NCBI RefSeq assembly: GCF_052857255.1
Contig: NC_135505.1
Location: 62,723,649-62,787,648, forward strand
Origin: Amblyomma americanum
Lineage: Eukaryota; Arthropoda; Arachnida; Ixodida; Ixodidae
Direction of reading: 5' to 3'
DNA length: 64,000 nt
The notes beneath the pieces were generated by a model. It searched no databases. It saw nothing but the letters and a program-made list of their open reading frames with translations, and was not told where the DNA came from. Positions 21,506 through 32,260 of the stretch are shown piece by piece. The translations under genes were made by a program, and so were the position numbers. The stretch's first letter is position 1; every line of letters begins with the position of its first letter.

Positions 21506-23425
21506 TCACAGAAAAAAGGTTAGGTGTAGTGTAAAAAAAAAATACTCGAACAGTTTGTGGCGTGTTGTGTTTTGGAGATCAATATCGTTTTGTGCGAGTT
21601 TGTTAAGAAGTAGTGGTAGTTTATTTTCTAATGTTTGATTACCATAGAAAGTTGTGTATGTTTTTACGTTCCATTGTGCTATATTTCTTGTGCTGTACAT
21701 TGCATCTCGTTTTTCTAAACCAGCTAATTTTGATAGAAAAGATATGTTCTTCAACACCTCGTTTTTCACACACTTGCTCAGACGATAGTCATAAAGCTTA
21801 GTAATTGGTAGTAAGTTATACTTTAAGAAAAGTGCGGCCGTATGGTAGGTATGCGAAACATTTTCAACAATTCTTAGAAATTTTTTCTTTAACAAGTGTA
21901 GTTTCTGAAGATTGCCTGCTGTTGTTGCACCCCAGGTTAAATGGCAATAGCTGAAATGAGATTGTATCAATGAATTATATAGAATTAGCATTACATTTCG
22001 CGGCAGTATCTCACGGTTCTTGTAAAGAAGACCAATAATACGTGAACATTTATTTGTTACAAAGCTAACATGATCATCCCATGACATTCTTTCATTAAAT
22101 AATATACCTAATGTTTTAAATGAAGGCACAACTTTTAAGGGTACGGACTGCATGAATATGTTCTTAGTGAGACAGACCTTCTTGTTTCTACCTCTGAAAA
22201 CAACGACTTTAGTCTTTGCTGTGTTAATCCGCAACGCCTTTCTGCTACTCCAGTTTTCTATTTGCTTCAGTGCATTGTTTGCAGTATCTGTGAGTTCAGC
22301 TGCATTATCTCCGGCAAGAAAAATACTGGTGTCATCAGCATAGATGATAAATTTAACGAATGGAGTTGCATGTACAATGTCATTGATGTAAAGATTAAAC
22401 AGAAATGGACCCAAAATGCTACCTTGTGGAACGCCACAGCCTACAGATTGCATATCTGAGAGGAGACCATTTATTGCCACTGCCTGTTTGCGATCCATGA
22501 GGTATGACTGCACAAGTGATAGTGCATGGCCGCGGAAGCCACAACGCTCAAGTTTACGAAGAAGTATTGTATGGTTTAATAAGTCGAATGCCTTCGAAAA
22601 ATCAAGAAAAATACCAATGACTATCCTATTATGTTCGAGTTCGTTCAATATATATTCTCGTTGATCTAATAGTGCAAGTTCAGTAGAGCGGTGCTTACGG
22701 AAGCCATACTGAGCTGCTGTTATAATTTTGTGTTTTTCTTCAAACTGCAAAAAGTTGTTAAGTATTACTTTTTCTAGTAGCTTAGAAAACACGGGTAAGA
22801 TAGATATTGGCCTGTGATTCCCGAGCTGGTTTTTATCACCCTTTTTAAAGATAAATGTTACACGTGCAATCTGCATTTTACGAGGAAATACAGCGGTACT
22901 GACACAAAGGTTTAAAATATGCGTGATGTATGGTAAAATAAGGTCAAAAATATACCGTATAGGCTTTATCTGGAGGCCATCATTATCAATGGATGTGCTA
23001 TTGTTTAGTTCGTGGATGGCTGCCGTTACATCTGCTTCTTCAACCGGTTTGAGAAATACAGAGTCGCCTATATGAACAACATCACTGAGATTGTTATGCG
23101 GGACTTGATTTCTAGAAGCGCAAACAAAGTGCGTATTAAACGTATCTGCTAATTCTTTTCCAGTTATACTTACACCATCAATATTTAGCATATTTAATTC
23201 ACCTGATTTGCTATTTCTCCCCAAAATTGCGTTTAGCCTCTTCCACATAATGTCGACACGACCACAAGTTGACGTGAATTGATTTGTGTAATAGGCGTTT
23301 CTGGCTTTCTTGAGCTCAGTATTCAAGCGGTTTCGATATTTTTTAAACGCTGTCAGATCACATTCAGCTCTCGATTTAATAAAGTTATGGTATAGGATGT
23401 TCTTTGTGTTTATCTTTGCCACCAA
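21506..23425 (-). CDS. LINE reverse transcriptase (uninterrupted)
   Basis: A 639-codon frame without stops carries, in order, an endonuclease-RT linker, NHRPISILPVFSKLLEKVI, AAQYGFRKHRSTELALL, IFLDFSKAFDLLNHTILL, GVPQGSILGPFLFNLYIN, FIIYADDTSIFL (the catalytic Y-A-D-D) and the C-terminal YNSLIQSHFSYCHLTWG block. These are RT motifs 1 to 7 of Jockey/CR1-type non-LTR elements; the C-terminal block fits CR1/L2-like LINEs. All catalytic aspartates are present (FSKAFD, YADD). The first codon is arbitrary: the frame continues upstream into the endonuclease after a frameshift near 23430. It is the best preserved enzyme in the window. Confidence 0.9.
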   Translation of the reverse strand: MVAKINTKNILYHNFIKSRAECDLTAFKKYRNRLNTELKKARNAYYTNQFTSTCGRVDIMWKRLNAILGRNSKSGELNMLNIDGVSITGKELADTFNTHFVCASRNQVPHNNLSDVVHIGDSVFLKPVEEADVTAAIHELNNSTSIDNDGLQIKPIRYIFDLILPYITHILNLCVSTAVFPRKMQIARVTFIFKKGDKNQLGNHRPISILPVFSKLLEKVILNNFLQFEEKHKIITAAQYGFRKHRSTELALLDQREYILNELEHNRIVIGIFLDFSKAFDLLNHTILLRKLERCGFRGHALSLVQSYLMDRKQAVAINGLLSDMQSVGCGVPQGSILGPFLFNLYINDIVHATPFVKFIIYADDTSIFLAGDNAAELTDTANNALKQIENWSSRKALRINTAKTKVVVFRGRNKKVCLTKNIFMQSVPLKVVPSFKTLGILFNERMSWDDHVSFVTNKCSRIIGLLYKNREILPRNVMLILYNSLIQSHFSYCHLTWGATTAGNLQKLHLLKKKFLRIVENVSHTYHTAALFLKYNLLPITKLYDYRLSKCVKNEVLKNISFLSKLAGLEKRDAMYSTRNIAQWNVKTYTTFYGNQTLENKLPLLLNKLAQNDIDLQNTTRHKLFEYFFFTLHLTFFL

Positions 23426-23429
23426 CTCC

Positions 23430-24290
23430 GGTGTGACCCATGGTTTGCGACTGTGACGCCTTTGTTTTTTTTGTTAATATTGGGAAACAGGTCTCGTAAA
23501 TCGGCTTCAGAATGCCTAAGAATGCCTCGTAAGCATTATTGGCGTCATTTTCTAAAAGGACAGGCCTCCAGTTGTTCTTTTCTACCGAGTTTCTAAATGT
23601 GGACAGTGTTTTTTCAGATATAAGTTGGAAAGAATATGTTGAACTACGTTTCTTTTTAGACATGTTTTTAACACACATAAATATTGGCAAGTGATCGCTG
23701 ATGTCAGAAATTATTACTCCAGATGTGATCATACTAGGGTCATGGTTAGTGATAAACAAATCGATCAGCGATGAAGACGTGATCGTAACACGCGTTGGCA
23801 TTTTGATTGCATTCAGAAGTCAATGTGTTCTAAGCAATAAATCTAAACTCATTTGGGATGCATCAACCGATAACATATTAATGTTTAGGTCACCACCAAG
23901 GACAATGTTTAAATGCTGACTGGTTGCAAATGTAATCAGGCTTTCAAGAAAATTAAAGAATATGGCTACGCAACCCTTTGGTGGACGATAGCACACTGCA
24001 AAAATAGTGTTCAAACACATTGTTAAGATTTCATATTCTTTCACAGAAACTGTGAATCGCTCTAACATTTCAGGCCGCCACTTCTTTTTAAATGATATGG
24101 ATACGCCACCACCAATACCAGCGTAACGATTCAGAAAAAATGTCTCATAACCAGGAATTCGAAAGACATCATAATCACTTGTAGACCAAGTTTCGCTGAT
24201 CATGATAGCGTCAATGGGAACATTTAGTTGTTGAAAGAAAGTGTCGAAATATGCTTCTTTATGTCTGACAGATCGAGCATTGATATGAAG
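23430..24290 (-). pseudogene. LINE endonuclease domain, frameshifted
   Basis: Two frames cover it. 24203-23820 reads MISETWSTSDYDVF, GIGGGVSISFKKKW, VCYRPPKG and IVLGGDLNINMLS; 23801-23430 continues RVTITSSSLIDLFITN and ISDHLPIFMCV. Those are the ETW, GGG, YRPP, GDxN, and S-D-H-x-P motifs of the APE-type endonuclease, all present. One frameshift near 23815 and one near 23430 separate it from RT, so full-length ORF2 is not made. Confidence 0.85.
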
Positions 24291-24315
24291 ACATTTGAAT
24301 GACGTCTGGCCATGA

Positions 24316-25247
24316 GCAGGCCACCGGTGTTGGGGGATTGCGCTTCGATCCCACCGCTGCTAACAGTTGTTAGGTGCAGGCCCCTGGTTCGCCTGTGCCG
24401 TCTCTCGCCAAGGTCGGTGTCCCCGGGTTCCGGATCGGGAGACTGCTCTTGTGGGGTGACGAAGAGAGGAGAGGGTCTTCGAGGTGGAGAAGAGACTGAA
24501 AGGGTTTATTTACATTTTTACAAAGTTCGAAAGAGTGAATCGGGAGCTCGCGATCACACGCCAGATCGCTGCTTAAATAGTGTCCCCTGTCCCCAGGTCC
24601 TTAGTTGGGGAATTTAGTTCATTAAAAATGCGTCCAATCACTGTGACGCCGATCACGTGTCCAGTCTTTAGGGTCCGCCTTCCAGGACGGCCCCAACAAC
24701 ACACTCTTGCCACTTCTGGAAAGTTATGGTCCGTGCTCTCCAGGCAGCTGTGATGAATAGCCCGAAGGCGGCCCCATGGCAGCGTCGAAGGTCAGTCACC
24801 TGCACTTCACAGCGGTAGCATGGGAACTAAAGGTTGCCACTGCAGTTTGCAGAAGGTTACACGTATAAGGAAAAGCACAGTCTAAGACGAAGTTGTTTTC
24901 GAAGCACGAGGATTTCGGCGACGTTGGCTTGGTCAAACACGGCCGCATTTTCCACGGCTCATTTGCAGTCCCGCGGCTCGCCGGCTCCCCCGCCGTCCCC
25001 TCCGGGAGAAAGATGTCCCGGGTGGGTCCGGCGTTGAGAACAAAAGACAGGTTCACCAAAGCCGTTCTCAGACAGCGGACGGCCGTTTCACCCCGTAAAC
25101 AGCAGAGGGGGTTGAAGGTCTCTTGTAGACACCACCACCTGCACTCGTGGCGCTGCAACCACGTCGACGGCCCTTTGAAGCCTCTGTCGATTGATGCTTC
25201 TCAGTGGCTTGAATATTCTTGACATGTTGGCGTCTCCAAACGTAACA
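24316..25247 (-). repeat. Outer part of the right (5') LTR
   Basis: Near-identical to 16094-17034. Ends GTAACA followed by AGGC. Any promoter of the element should lie here in minus orientation. Confidence 0.85.
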
Positions 25248-25251
25248 AGGC

Positions 25252-26950
25252 GCAAAGAAAACCTGCCAGCCCGCTATTCATCACAGTGCGCATTAAAGAT
25301 TCCAAGGCACGTCAAACTAATCTGCTGTAAATCGCTGCCCCCCAAGACCTTCACTCTTGGATGTAGTGCCCTTAAGTACCTTTACGCAGCAAAAAATGGG
25401 GAAAAGTTAATTAAAGCAGACTTGCAGCCGTTTCGGTTAGTAGTTATGAAAAGCTCGCACAGGGAAGTCGGTATTTCATGGCGCTATGGCCACAGAAAAA
25501 CGAACAGCTATAGAATCACCATTTAGAATAATAAATGAGCTTAAATGCTACTGTTGTGCTAACCTCCGAACAAACAGCTAGGCATCATTCTTGTTTTCCT
25601 GGTCTTGATACAAAGCAAGGAAGAGTCAACATCAGTTCTCATACTGATATAAATGTAAAAAGGTTGCATTTTCTGGATACTCAAAGCTTACGCAATAACT
25701 TTGCCTGTGAGCAGGCCTGAAGAAAAAAAATTCTGAAAAGCGCCAGCAAGAGACAGGCCTTTTAAGAAACGTGGTTTCAACGCTGTCGTATCTATATGTA
25801 CACACCTGCTCCTCGCGCTCTGGGCGGTTCAATAGCAGATTTCAGATAATATCTCCAAAGCGGTTTGAATGAAAATGGAAAGACGATTCAGCATTTTTTG
25901 AAGTTCCTTGCACGTGGCTGTATATTTTATTTTGTCATTTCCTGCTGAATTTTAACAGAATCCTGCACGCCTGAGCTTTAAAGACGGGCCAAAGCTTGTT
26001 CTTGATTAGAACGCGCCTTTTATTGGGCAAAAGTTTTTCTTCCATTACCCACAGCTGGTCCTTTCACGGATGAAATAAAAAAAACGCGCCTTTTATCGGG
26101 CAAAGACTTTTCCTGGAATATCCACAGCTGGTCCCTTCACTTCCACCCTTTAAGGAGGACATAACATTGGGCACTTGTACTCTTTCGCTTTTAGCGATCT
26201 GCAAAACCAACCTTGGCGCACTCTTATATATAGTTTTCACACGGCACATCACTCTCGATGAGGACGTGAAATTATAATCATAATATACTGTAGTGCAGCA
26301 ATGGTCAAAATAATTTCTGATAAATATGCAACAAATGCTACCTGTCACATCTCAAGTTCCGGAGCCGCGAAGAGTTTCCTTCGACATTTAATACTAACAG
26401 ACACCAAAGCACAAATGCATGCCTGCGGGCAATAATAGTACGCATATCGAAAACATGGCTCTATGGAAGCGGTTACGTTTGGGAGAAAACAACACTGTAA
26501 TCTAAACGTTCACCATCCTTCTCGGTCGCTCATTGCATTGCAATTGATATGGTTACTCGTAAAGGTGTAAAGCTAGACAAAAAATTGTTTTAAGATACTG
26601 CTGCTCGGTCGAAGGTAAACTAAGAAGAATTGCATCCAGTTGAAGGGGATGCAAGGTTTGTGTCTGAAAACCAATTGCGGCTTCTATTTTTGCACTGCGG
26701 AATTCCGAGCTATCAATCAGAAATGTTAGTAAAGCTTGAGCTCTAATGATTATGTACTCATACACGTAAAATCTGCTGCCTTTACGTCCTTACTTAGTGA
26801 TGATGCAAATGCTGAAAGCGCTTGAATACCCTCAGAAAACAGTTGACTAGCATTAACGCTTAAAAACACGTGAAAGAAATCACGATTTGGTAAGTACTTT
26901 CTTTTTCTTAAAATTGGGACAATTTTTCTCTGTACGGTAACTTTTGCTGG
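25252..26950. other. Intergenic sequence with one short tandem repeat
   Basis: No gene was recognised. The only structure seen is two copies of a roughly 57-bp unit about 75 bp apart (26009-26066 and 26084-26141), each with ACGCGCCTTTTAT.GGGCAAA and CCACAGCTGGTCC.TTCAC. The rest is AT-rich and without coding signal. Confidence 0.4.
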
Positions 26951-26956
26951 GTAGTG

Positions 26957-27944
26957 TTGAGATCCAGCAAGCAGCATCTCTCCGCTGCCGCCAGTTTTCA
27001 AGCTCCTCTACTTTTCGAGCATGTTCTCTCGCTTTTTCCTCTGCCTCACGGACCTCCCGTCTCTCTTGAGCCAACCGAAGCTCTTTTTTTTCTTTCTGCT
27101 CGAACGACACCCGTCTTTCTTGAGCCAACCGAAGCTCTTATTTTTCTTTCTTGCGTCCAACAATCGTTTCCAAAGCTTCGTCGACCTCCTCAGTAGTCAC
27201 CTCCTCCACACAAAAGCCCTAGCTTGAAGTGGACAAAGCAGTTTCTCTAAATTAATTTCCCCAGACAACAAGAATCCGCACCTAGCATCTTCCTGTTCTA
27301 GTACGGTCTAGCGAAATGAACGGAAAACATTAAGCACTCACCCTGCCAAGGTATAGCCTACGCCTGTCAGTCCCGTAGCTGCCGAGGTTCGTTGGAGCCG
27401 GTAACTTCACGTGGACGTCCCACAACTGAATGGCAGCTGCGGGACTGACAGGCGTCGGCTATACCTTGGCAGGGTGAGTGCCCAATGTTTTCCGTTAATT
27501 TCGCTAGACCGTACTAGCACAGCAAGATGCTAGGTGCGGATTCCTGTTGTCTCGGAAATTGATTTAGAAAAACTGTTTTGTCCACTTCAAGCTAGGGCTC
27601 TTGTTTTAGTGGGCTTGCTAACGCATGGTGGAACTCACGATGGAGAAGTTAAAAGTGCAGGAGATGCTCGAGATTTGCCAGGAGCTCGGAATTTCGCTAC
27701 GTTCTGCGAACAGAAAAAAAGAAATTCTCGAGGTCATGCAGCAGGAGGAGGTGACTACTGAGGAGGTCGACGAGGCTTTGGAAACGACTGTTGGACGCAA
27801 GAAAGAAAAAGAAGAGCTTCGGTTGGCTCAAGAGAGACGGGACGTCCGTTAAGCAGAGGAAAAAGCGAGAGAACATGCTTGAAAAAAGAAGGAGCTCGAA
27901 ATCGCGTCGAACGGTGGGATGCTGCTACCTGAATCCCAACAGTA
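26957..27944. repeat. Large inverted repeat of two gag-like 5' regions
   Basis: Left arm 26957-27383 and right arm 27432-27944 are inverted copies around a 48-bp spacer. The inner part pairs closely: the right arm opens GGCAGCTGCGGGACTGACAG and the left arm closes with its complement, one change. Both arms run outward through the same leader (TTGGCAGGGTGAGTG, GACCGTACTAG, TTGTCCACTTCAAGCTAGGG) into gag-like coding sequence. The left arm lacks about 145 bp including the gag start and has a short internal duplication of the RLAQER segment. It may be a head-to-head duplication of a retroelement 5' end. Confidence 0.85.
27640..27852 (+). pseudogene. Gag-like N-terminal fragment (right arm)
   Basis: Reads MEKLKVQEMLEICQELGI, RSANRKKEILEVM, then Glu/Arg-rich EEVDEALETTVGRKKEKEEL and RLAQERRDVR before a stop. 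A two-helix SAP-like start followed by charged coiled coil resembles the gag start at 20904. The mirrored copy at 27128-26880 keeps only the coiled-coil part (ELRLAQERREVREAEEKARE) in open frame. No capsid follows. Confidence 0.6.
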
Positions 27945-28194
27945 GATATACTTGGGCAGAACGGTGTTGTAATCTGTTTAGTGTGGTAATTGCACTGGGA
28001 TTCGAAGACGATTAAAGTGGCTGTCTTCAGAGAACGCACCATGCATATCTCGCCAACACATTACAATCAACTCAAACTCACGCGGTTAGATTTATTCAAG
28101 CATAGTACTCGTATAACATCATCATTTCATGTCTAAAAGCATAATCGGGTTTATCAACGCTTTTATGTTGACGTCGCATTTCCAGCCTTTCACT

Positions 28195-28535
28195 GTAGAA
28201 CTTCTTTTTTTCATCCCTTAATAAAGCACCATACATCACAACAGCAGCACGCATATCTTATCGAACCAGCCATCCACTTCAATTTCCGCGTCCACGCGCC
28301 CAGACCACCCCATTCACGGCCTCATTTTTCTTCCGAACAGCCACTGACTGGAATGGTCTTCCCCACGAAATCACTACTACTACCTGCCCATCTTCTTTCT
28401 TGCAAATTCTGCATGGCCATTTATTAAATAATAATTTACCGTGATCTTTACTGTATGTATAAGAACCCGCCCCTTATGTAACGCCCCTCCGGGGGACTTA
28501 TAAGTTAATAAACTGAACTGAACTGAATTGAACGT
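28195..28535 (+). mobile_element. 3' end of a CR1-like LINE
   Basis: The frame reads RISYRTSHPLQF and SFFFRTATDWNGLPHEIT, the C-terminal block (S-F-F-x-R-T-x-x-D-W-N-x-L-P) of Jockey/CR1 ORF2, then a short 3' UTR ending in CTGAACTGAACTGAATTGAA, a tail made of a 5-bp unit. The 5' part is truncated. Confidence 0.75.
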
Positions 28536-31211
28536 TACACAAGTCTGCTGGCTCAAATAATGTTACGCACATTCAACCGATTGGAAGTTTCGCATTTATA
28601 AATCTTATATAAAAACAAAAAAAAAGAATTTCTTACATTGCAATCAACTATGTACTTTTCATTGAGTAGGGTGCGTGTTCTGGGCCTTTTAATAAATAGC
28701 AATGGCTCACGCCTTCCACACAAAATATTAGCTGCTATTAAAAATTATAAGGTACCTTGAATTTTTAGTTCTTGTAATATTCGTTTCTTGACGCTCGAAG
28801 CGCATGGCTTAATATTTTTAAGGGGACTTTCTTGCAGGTTCGTCAGGGTTTCATGCCAATTCTTACGTGTACTAGAACTTATGATCAAACAAAAGCTACC
28901 TTAAAAGGAACCTCAAAAGATCGATTACAAAGTGGCGTGCCACATTTGTGCGCAGCAGAATAGTTTCACTACTTCAGCTGCAGCTCTCGCTAATTCACTG
29001 TTACTACATAAGCTGGTATTTTCATTTCAAGCAACTGCACAGCCCACATGACCCAAAATCTGCTTTTGTATTTTTGACGAGTGGACTTGCAGACTTGCGT
29101 GCCGTCGATGTGAGCGAAGATAGAAGAGTAGAAGTCAGATAACGTGCAAAGCCTGAGTATGACTACTCAGATTTTTTTGTCCGCCGCTTAGACTAATATA
29201 TCGTTTATCACAGAAATCAATAATGGTAACTTGGTTTGCAAGCGCCAAATTTGACAGCAGTTCGCAGCATGTTGACCGCGTCTTCTTGCCGCTTTTCCAT
29301 TCAAATTAACAGAATGAAAACTATCTGCATTTCGGGTCAAATTCTGCTTTCACTTTTTTTTTAGTGGTGTGTCTTTCTTTGCAGTTTCGCTTGTTTTCCA
29401 CTTGCTTCATAATAGTCTTGTGCTGTGAGTTCGGGTTTGCATGCTTCAGCGTAACGTACAATCACATTACAAAATGATCGCCAACAGCGTCGAAGACAAA
29501 TGGGCAGAAAATTTCACACTACACAACTACATATTTTAGAGTTATGAAGACACTCCTAAGTTCGACTGAATTCTTACAAACTTGTTATTTTTAGAAGCGC
29601 GCTTTGATCGTTGTCAAGTCTAAAATTATAGACCTGCTGCTTGAGCTCTTCGGGGATACAAAAAAGTGAACTCTAGATCACAGCGATTTCAAAAGAAACA
29701 GATGCTGAGTCAGGCTTCTTTGAGACCCCCTATGAATATAAAAGGTTTATTTTAACGATGCCTTGCTCACCTCAAGGCAGTCCTTCTTTCTCGAGATGAA
29801 AAGATGCGCAACGTCTTGATATTACTATGAAGCTCTTAGAAAAATGAAAAGCGAATAAGGAGCAGCAGAAAACAATGCACGTTTTATTCTACAAAAATTT
29901 TCATTGCAACACACGCAACTGCTGCGTTTGCCTCAGTGTCTGCAAGGAGGACAAAATATATAAAACTCGTGGCATTTCGTAATAACGTAGTTCTATATTT
30001 TCACACCTCACGTCCATTTATCCATGTAATTTAAGGCCGATCAAATAAATCAATATCACTCACACTATAACGCTTTGCTGGCCACAGACACTAACCTTTT
30101 ATCAATCGCCAAATGTTTAAGCTTTCGCAACGTGCTGCTGCTATTATTTTCAACGCGGCATATTCCTCATATTGTTTGAAGATTTTTAAAGATCACTGGC
30201 TAGGGTGATGCTGCGCGCAAGAATGCTGCGCAAATTGAAACACGTGGACAATGGGCGACCATTACTTGAGGCAGGAAAACAAGTAGGCCACATACGATCC
30301 CATGCGGTGACGTCTATTAGTGCTCTCGACATGAGTGTTTGGAAATTAAAAAAAAAAATACTGTTGAAAACTTCTCTGCTGTGGCAACTAAAATGAAACC
30401 GTTGTATGAACTCGCAGCAGATGCATCATTTTTCTCTGAACATTGATGTGTGATAATGTGATTGAACTGCGCGGAATTCAGCTGTAATGACACAGGAAAT
30501 GAATGTGAGAAACGCTTCGACTCCTCGACTGCTTTAGGTAACTGATAAGCTCTGCTACGTATGTTCGATTCACTAGGTTGGCTAGGTTAGAGAAAATACT
30601 CCACAGTATAAAAAGCATCGCATTTAATCGCGGACTGAATGCCCATCTCACCCCAAAACTTCGGAAATTTAGGGAGCTATGCTGCTTAGGAGGGTTAAAA
30701 CAGTAATAAAATGTGTAGTTTACGAAGTCGAAGAAGGGGAGGAGGAGCATGGTTCTGAGAAGAAATGCGGCGGCCGAAATTTTGTCACTTATGAAACATT
30801 GCAAATCGTGCATTTGTATTCCATTAACGTCATTTTAATTCCCGTAATTGAGAAATTGCGTTTTCCGGCTTGTCATTTGAATGCAGTTTTTTATTCATTT
30901 ATTTCTACGACCGCACGCGATGCTCATTCCTCGGAACGGCACTGTGACCATGGCTGTGCTTAGTGGTTGGGCTTCAAGTTTCTCATGCTCTGCTAATTAA
31001 AACATTTCTATTTGAAAGTCACTATTTCTATCCTTTTGTAAAGCTAGAGAGAAAGCGTTAGAGTTGGCAGCAACTATGTAATATTTCTTTTGATTATGAG
31101 TGTGTATTCCCGGCTCTGTTGATCCTGCGTAAAATTGTAACCACTGGTTAAAAACTTAGGATGCCATTTTTTCTGTTTGTTATTTTTGTTTCATGCGCTA
31201 TTTCACAATCC
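28536..31211. other. 2.7 kb with no recognisable feature
   Basis: AT-rich, with short homopolymer runs and only short ORFs. I found no domain, SINE head, LINE tail or inverted ends. This is the longest unannotated stretch of the window and could hold regulatory or anciently decayed sequence. Confidence 0.4.
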
Positions 31212-31815
31212 AAGTCATCATAATTATTGCCTAACTACGTTCACAGCAGGGCAAAGGACTCTACATTAACCGTCCAATTTACCCTGTCCTGTGCCAGCTA
31301 TGGCCACCTATTTCTGGCATTCGTGACCACCTATTCCTTGCTACGCTTGCCATATAGTGTTACCCATTACGTTACTACTAATGTCCATCGCCTTTTGTGC
31401 ATGTGTTTACATTCCGTTCCCGTGCCCATTTTTTCTAAGATTGCGAATAAGATGTTATTAACTCGTGTTTGTTCCCCGACACACTCTGTTCTTTTCCTGT
31501 CTCTGAATGTTACACCTGTCATTTTACTTTCTATAGCTTGCTGCGTTGTGTTCAATTTCAGTTGAACTCTTTTTGCTAGCCTCCGCGTTTCACCCCACAG
31601 GGGAGAACAGGTAAGATACAGCTCTTATGTATGACTGCCGAAAGCACTGCACCGTTTCTTATTGCGCTAGTTATTTCATTCTGGTTTTCCGGATCTGTTG
31701 CCACTACCTGTCCTTAGTACATATATTCCCTCGTCGCTGCGAAAACTTCGCTGCCTATCGTACGTTCCTGTTTCCATCCGAAGAATTTGAACATAACTTT
31801 AGTATTCTGCATATT
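31212..31815 (-). mobile_element. RTE LINE 3' fragment
   Basis: Minus-strand sequence matches the 3' third of the RTE copies (endings equivalent to CAGGGCAAAGG, the VNNILFAI region, VTFRDRKRTECVGEQTRVN, and the TVLKVMFKFFG block near 31800). It has stops and shifts. Its upstream end is cut at 31815 where a plus-strand RTE head starts. Confidence 0.78.
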
Positions 31816-31820
31816 ATTTG

Positions 31821-32260
31821 GCGTAGCGATGGCGCAGAGGCACAGCATCCGTCTCGCGTGCAAGAGAACCGGAGTTCGAATCTCGGTGCCGCACAGTTCT
31901 TCACCTTCAGTTCTTGAAAAATAAAACTCCGCGTGTTGATGGAATTGCATAGGAATGCCTGGGGTGCGGCCTGAACTCGGTGACCGGAACTGACAACGCA
32001 CTCCCTCCCCAGAACAGGATTTGGCCACCCTGGTACAGTACTTGGCCACAACCTTCCATGAACATACCAATTAACCGTCGGCCCTGAGCCCCAGCGGCTG
32101 CGAAGCAAATGACCAAGGCGGTGGCCAGACAGGTGACGCAGCGGAGGGTGCTAAGAATTTCTGGCTCCGGAGAGGCCGCCATTGGAATCTGAACCTGGCA
32201 ACGTTTAACTCTAGAACTTTATCTAGTGAGGCTAGACTAGCAGTGCTGTTCGAGGGACTC
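31821..32260 (+). mobile_element. RTE LINE 5' head and 5' UTR
   Basis: Starts with a tRNA-like segment: box A TGGCGCAGAGG at 31830-31840 and box B-like AGTTCGAATCT near 31873. The UTR then follows the copy at 55.7 kb almost word for word (GATGGAATTGCATA, GGTGCTAAGAATTTCTGGCT), and the endonuclease start reads LSSEARLAVLFEGL. It stops at 32260, where the CATCATCATCA 3' tail of an antisense RTE begins. Confidence 0.85.

Larger units (their letters stand above)
21206..24315 (-). mobile_element. CR1/L2-like LINE inserted in the 5' LTR
   Basis: The coding strand is minus. The 5' end near 24310 enters ORF2 at FKCLHINARSVRHK; the 3' end near 21215 has repeated AATTTG units (a microsatellite tail, not poly-A). 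ORF2 has an apurinic-type endonuclease and a reverse transcriptase. It is flanked by a 61-bp direct repeat of LTR sequence (21136-21196 and 24316-24376, three mismatches). ORF1 is absent, so the copy is 5'-truncated. Confidence 0.88.
16064..25251 (-). mobile_element. Non-autonomous LTR retroelement with LTR pair and AGGC duplication
   Basis: LTRs begin TGTTATG and end GTAACA on plus (so TGTTACG...CATAACA in coding orientation). The left LTR is 16068-17034; the right LTR is 21109-25247 after removal of a LINE. Immediately outside, AGGC occurs at 16064-16067 and 25248-25251, a 4-bp duplication normal for Gypsy-class integration. The internal region (17035-21108) holds a gag-like ORF next to the 5' LTR, a purine-rich GGAGGAGC tract next to the 3' LTR, and a nested fold-back element, but no protease, RT or integrase. 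It therefore depended on enzymes supplied in trans. The two LTRs are nearly identical apart from the poly-G tract and LINE, indicating recent insertion. Confidence 0.82.

Noticed and set aside
30205..30396. 63-codon frame MMLRARMLRKLK
   Set aside because: Short, no domain, AT-rich context, ends in Lys-rich A-run.
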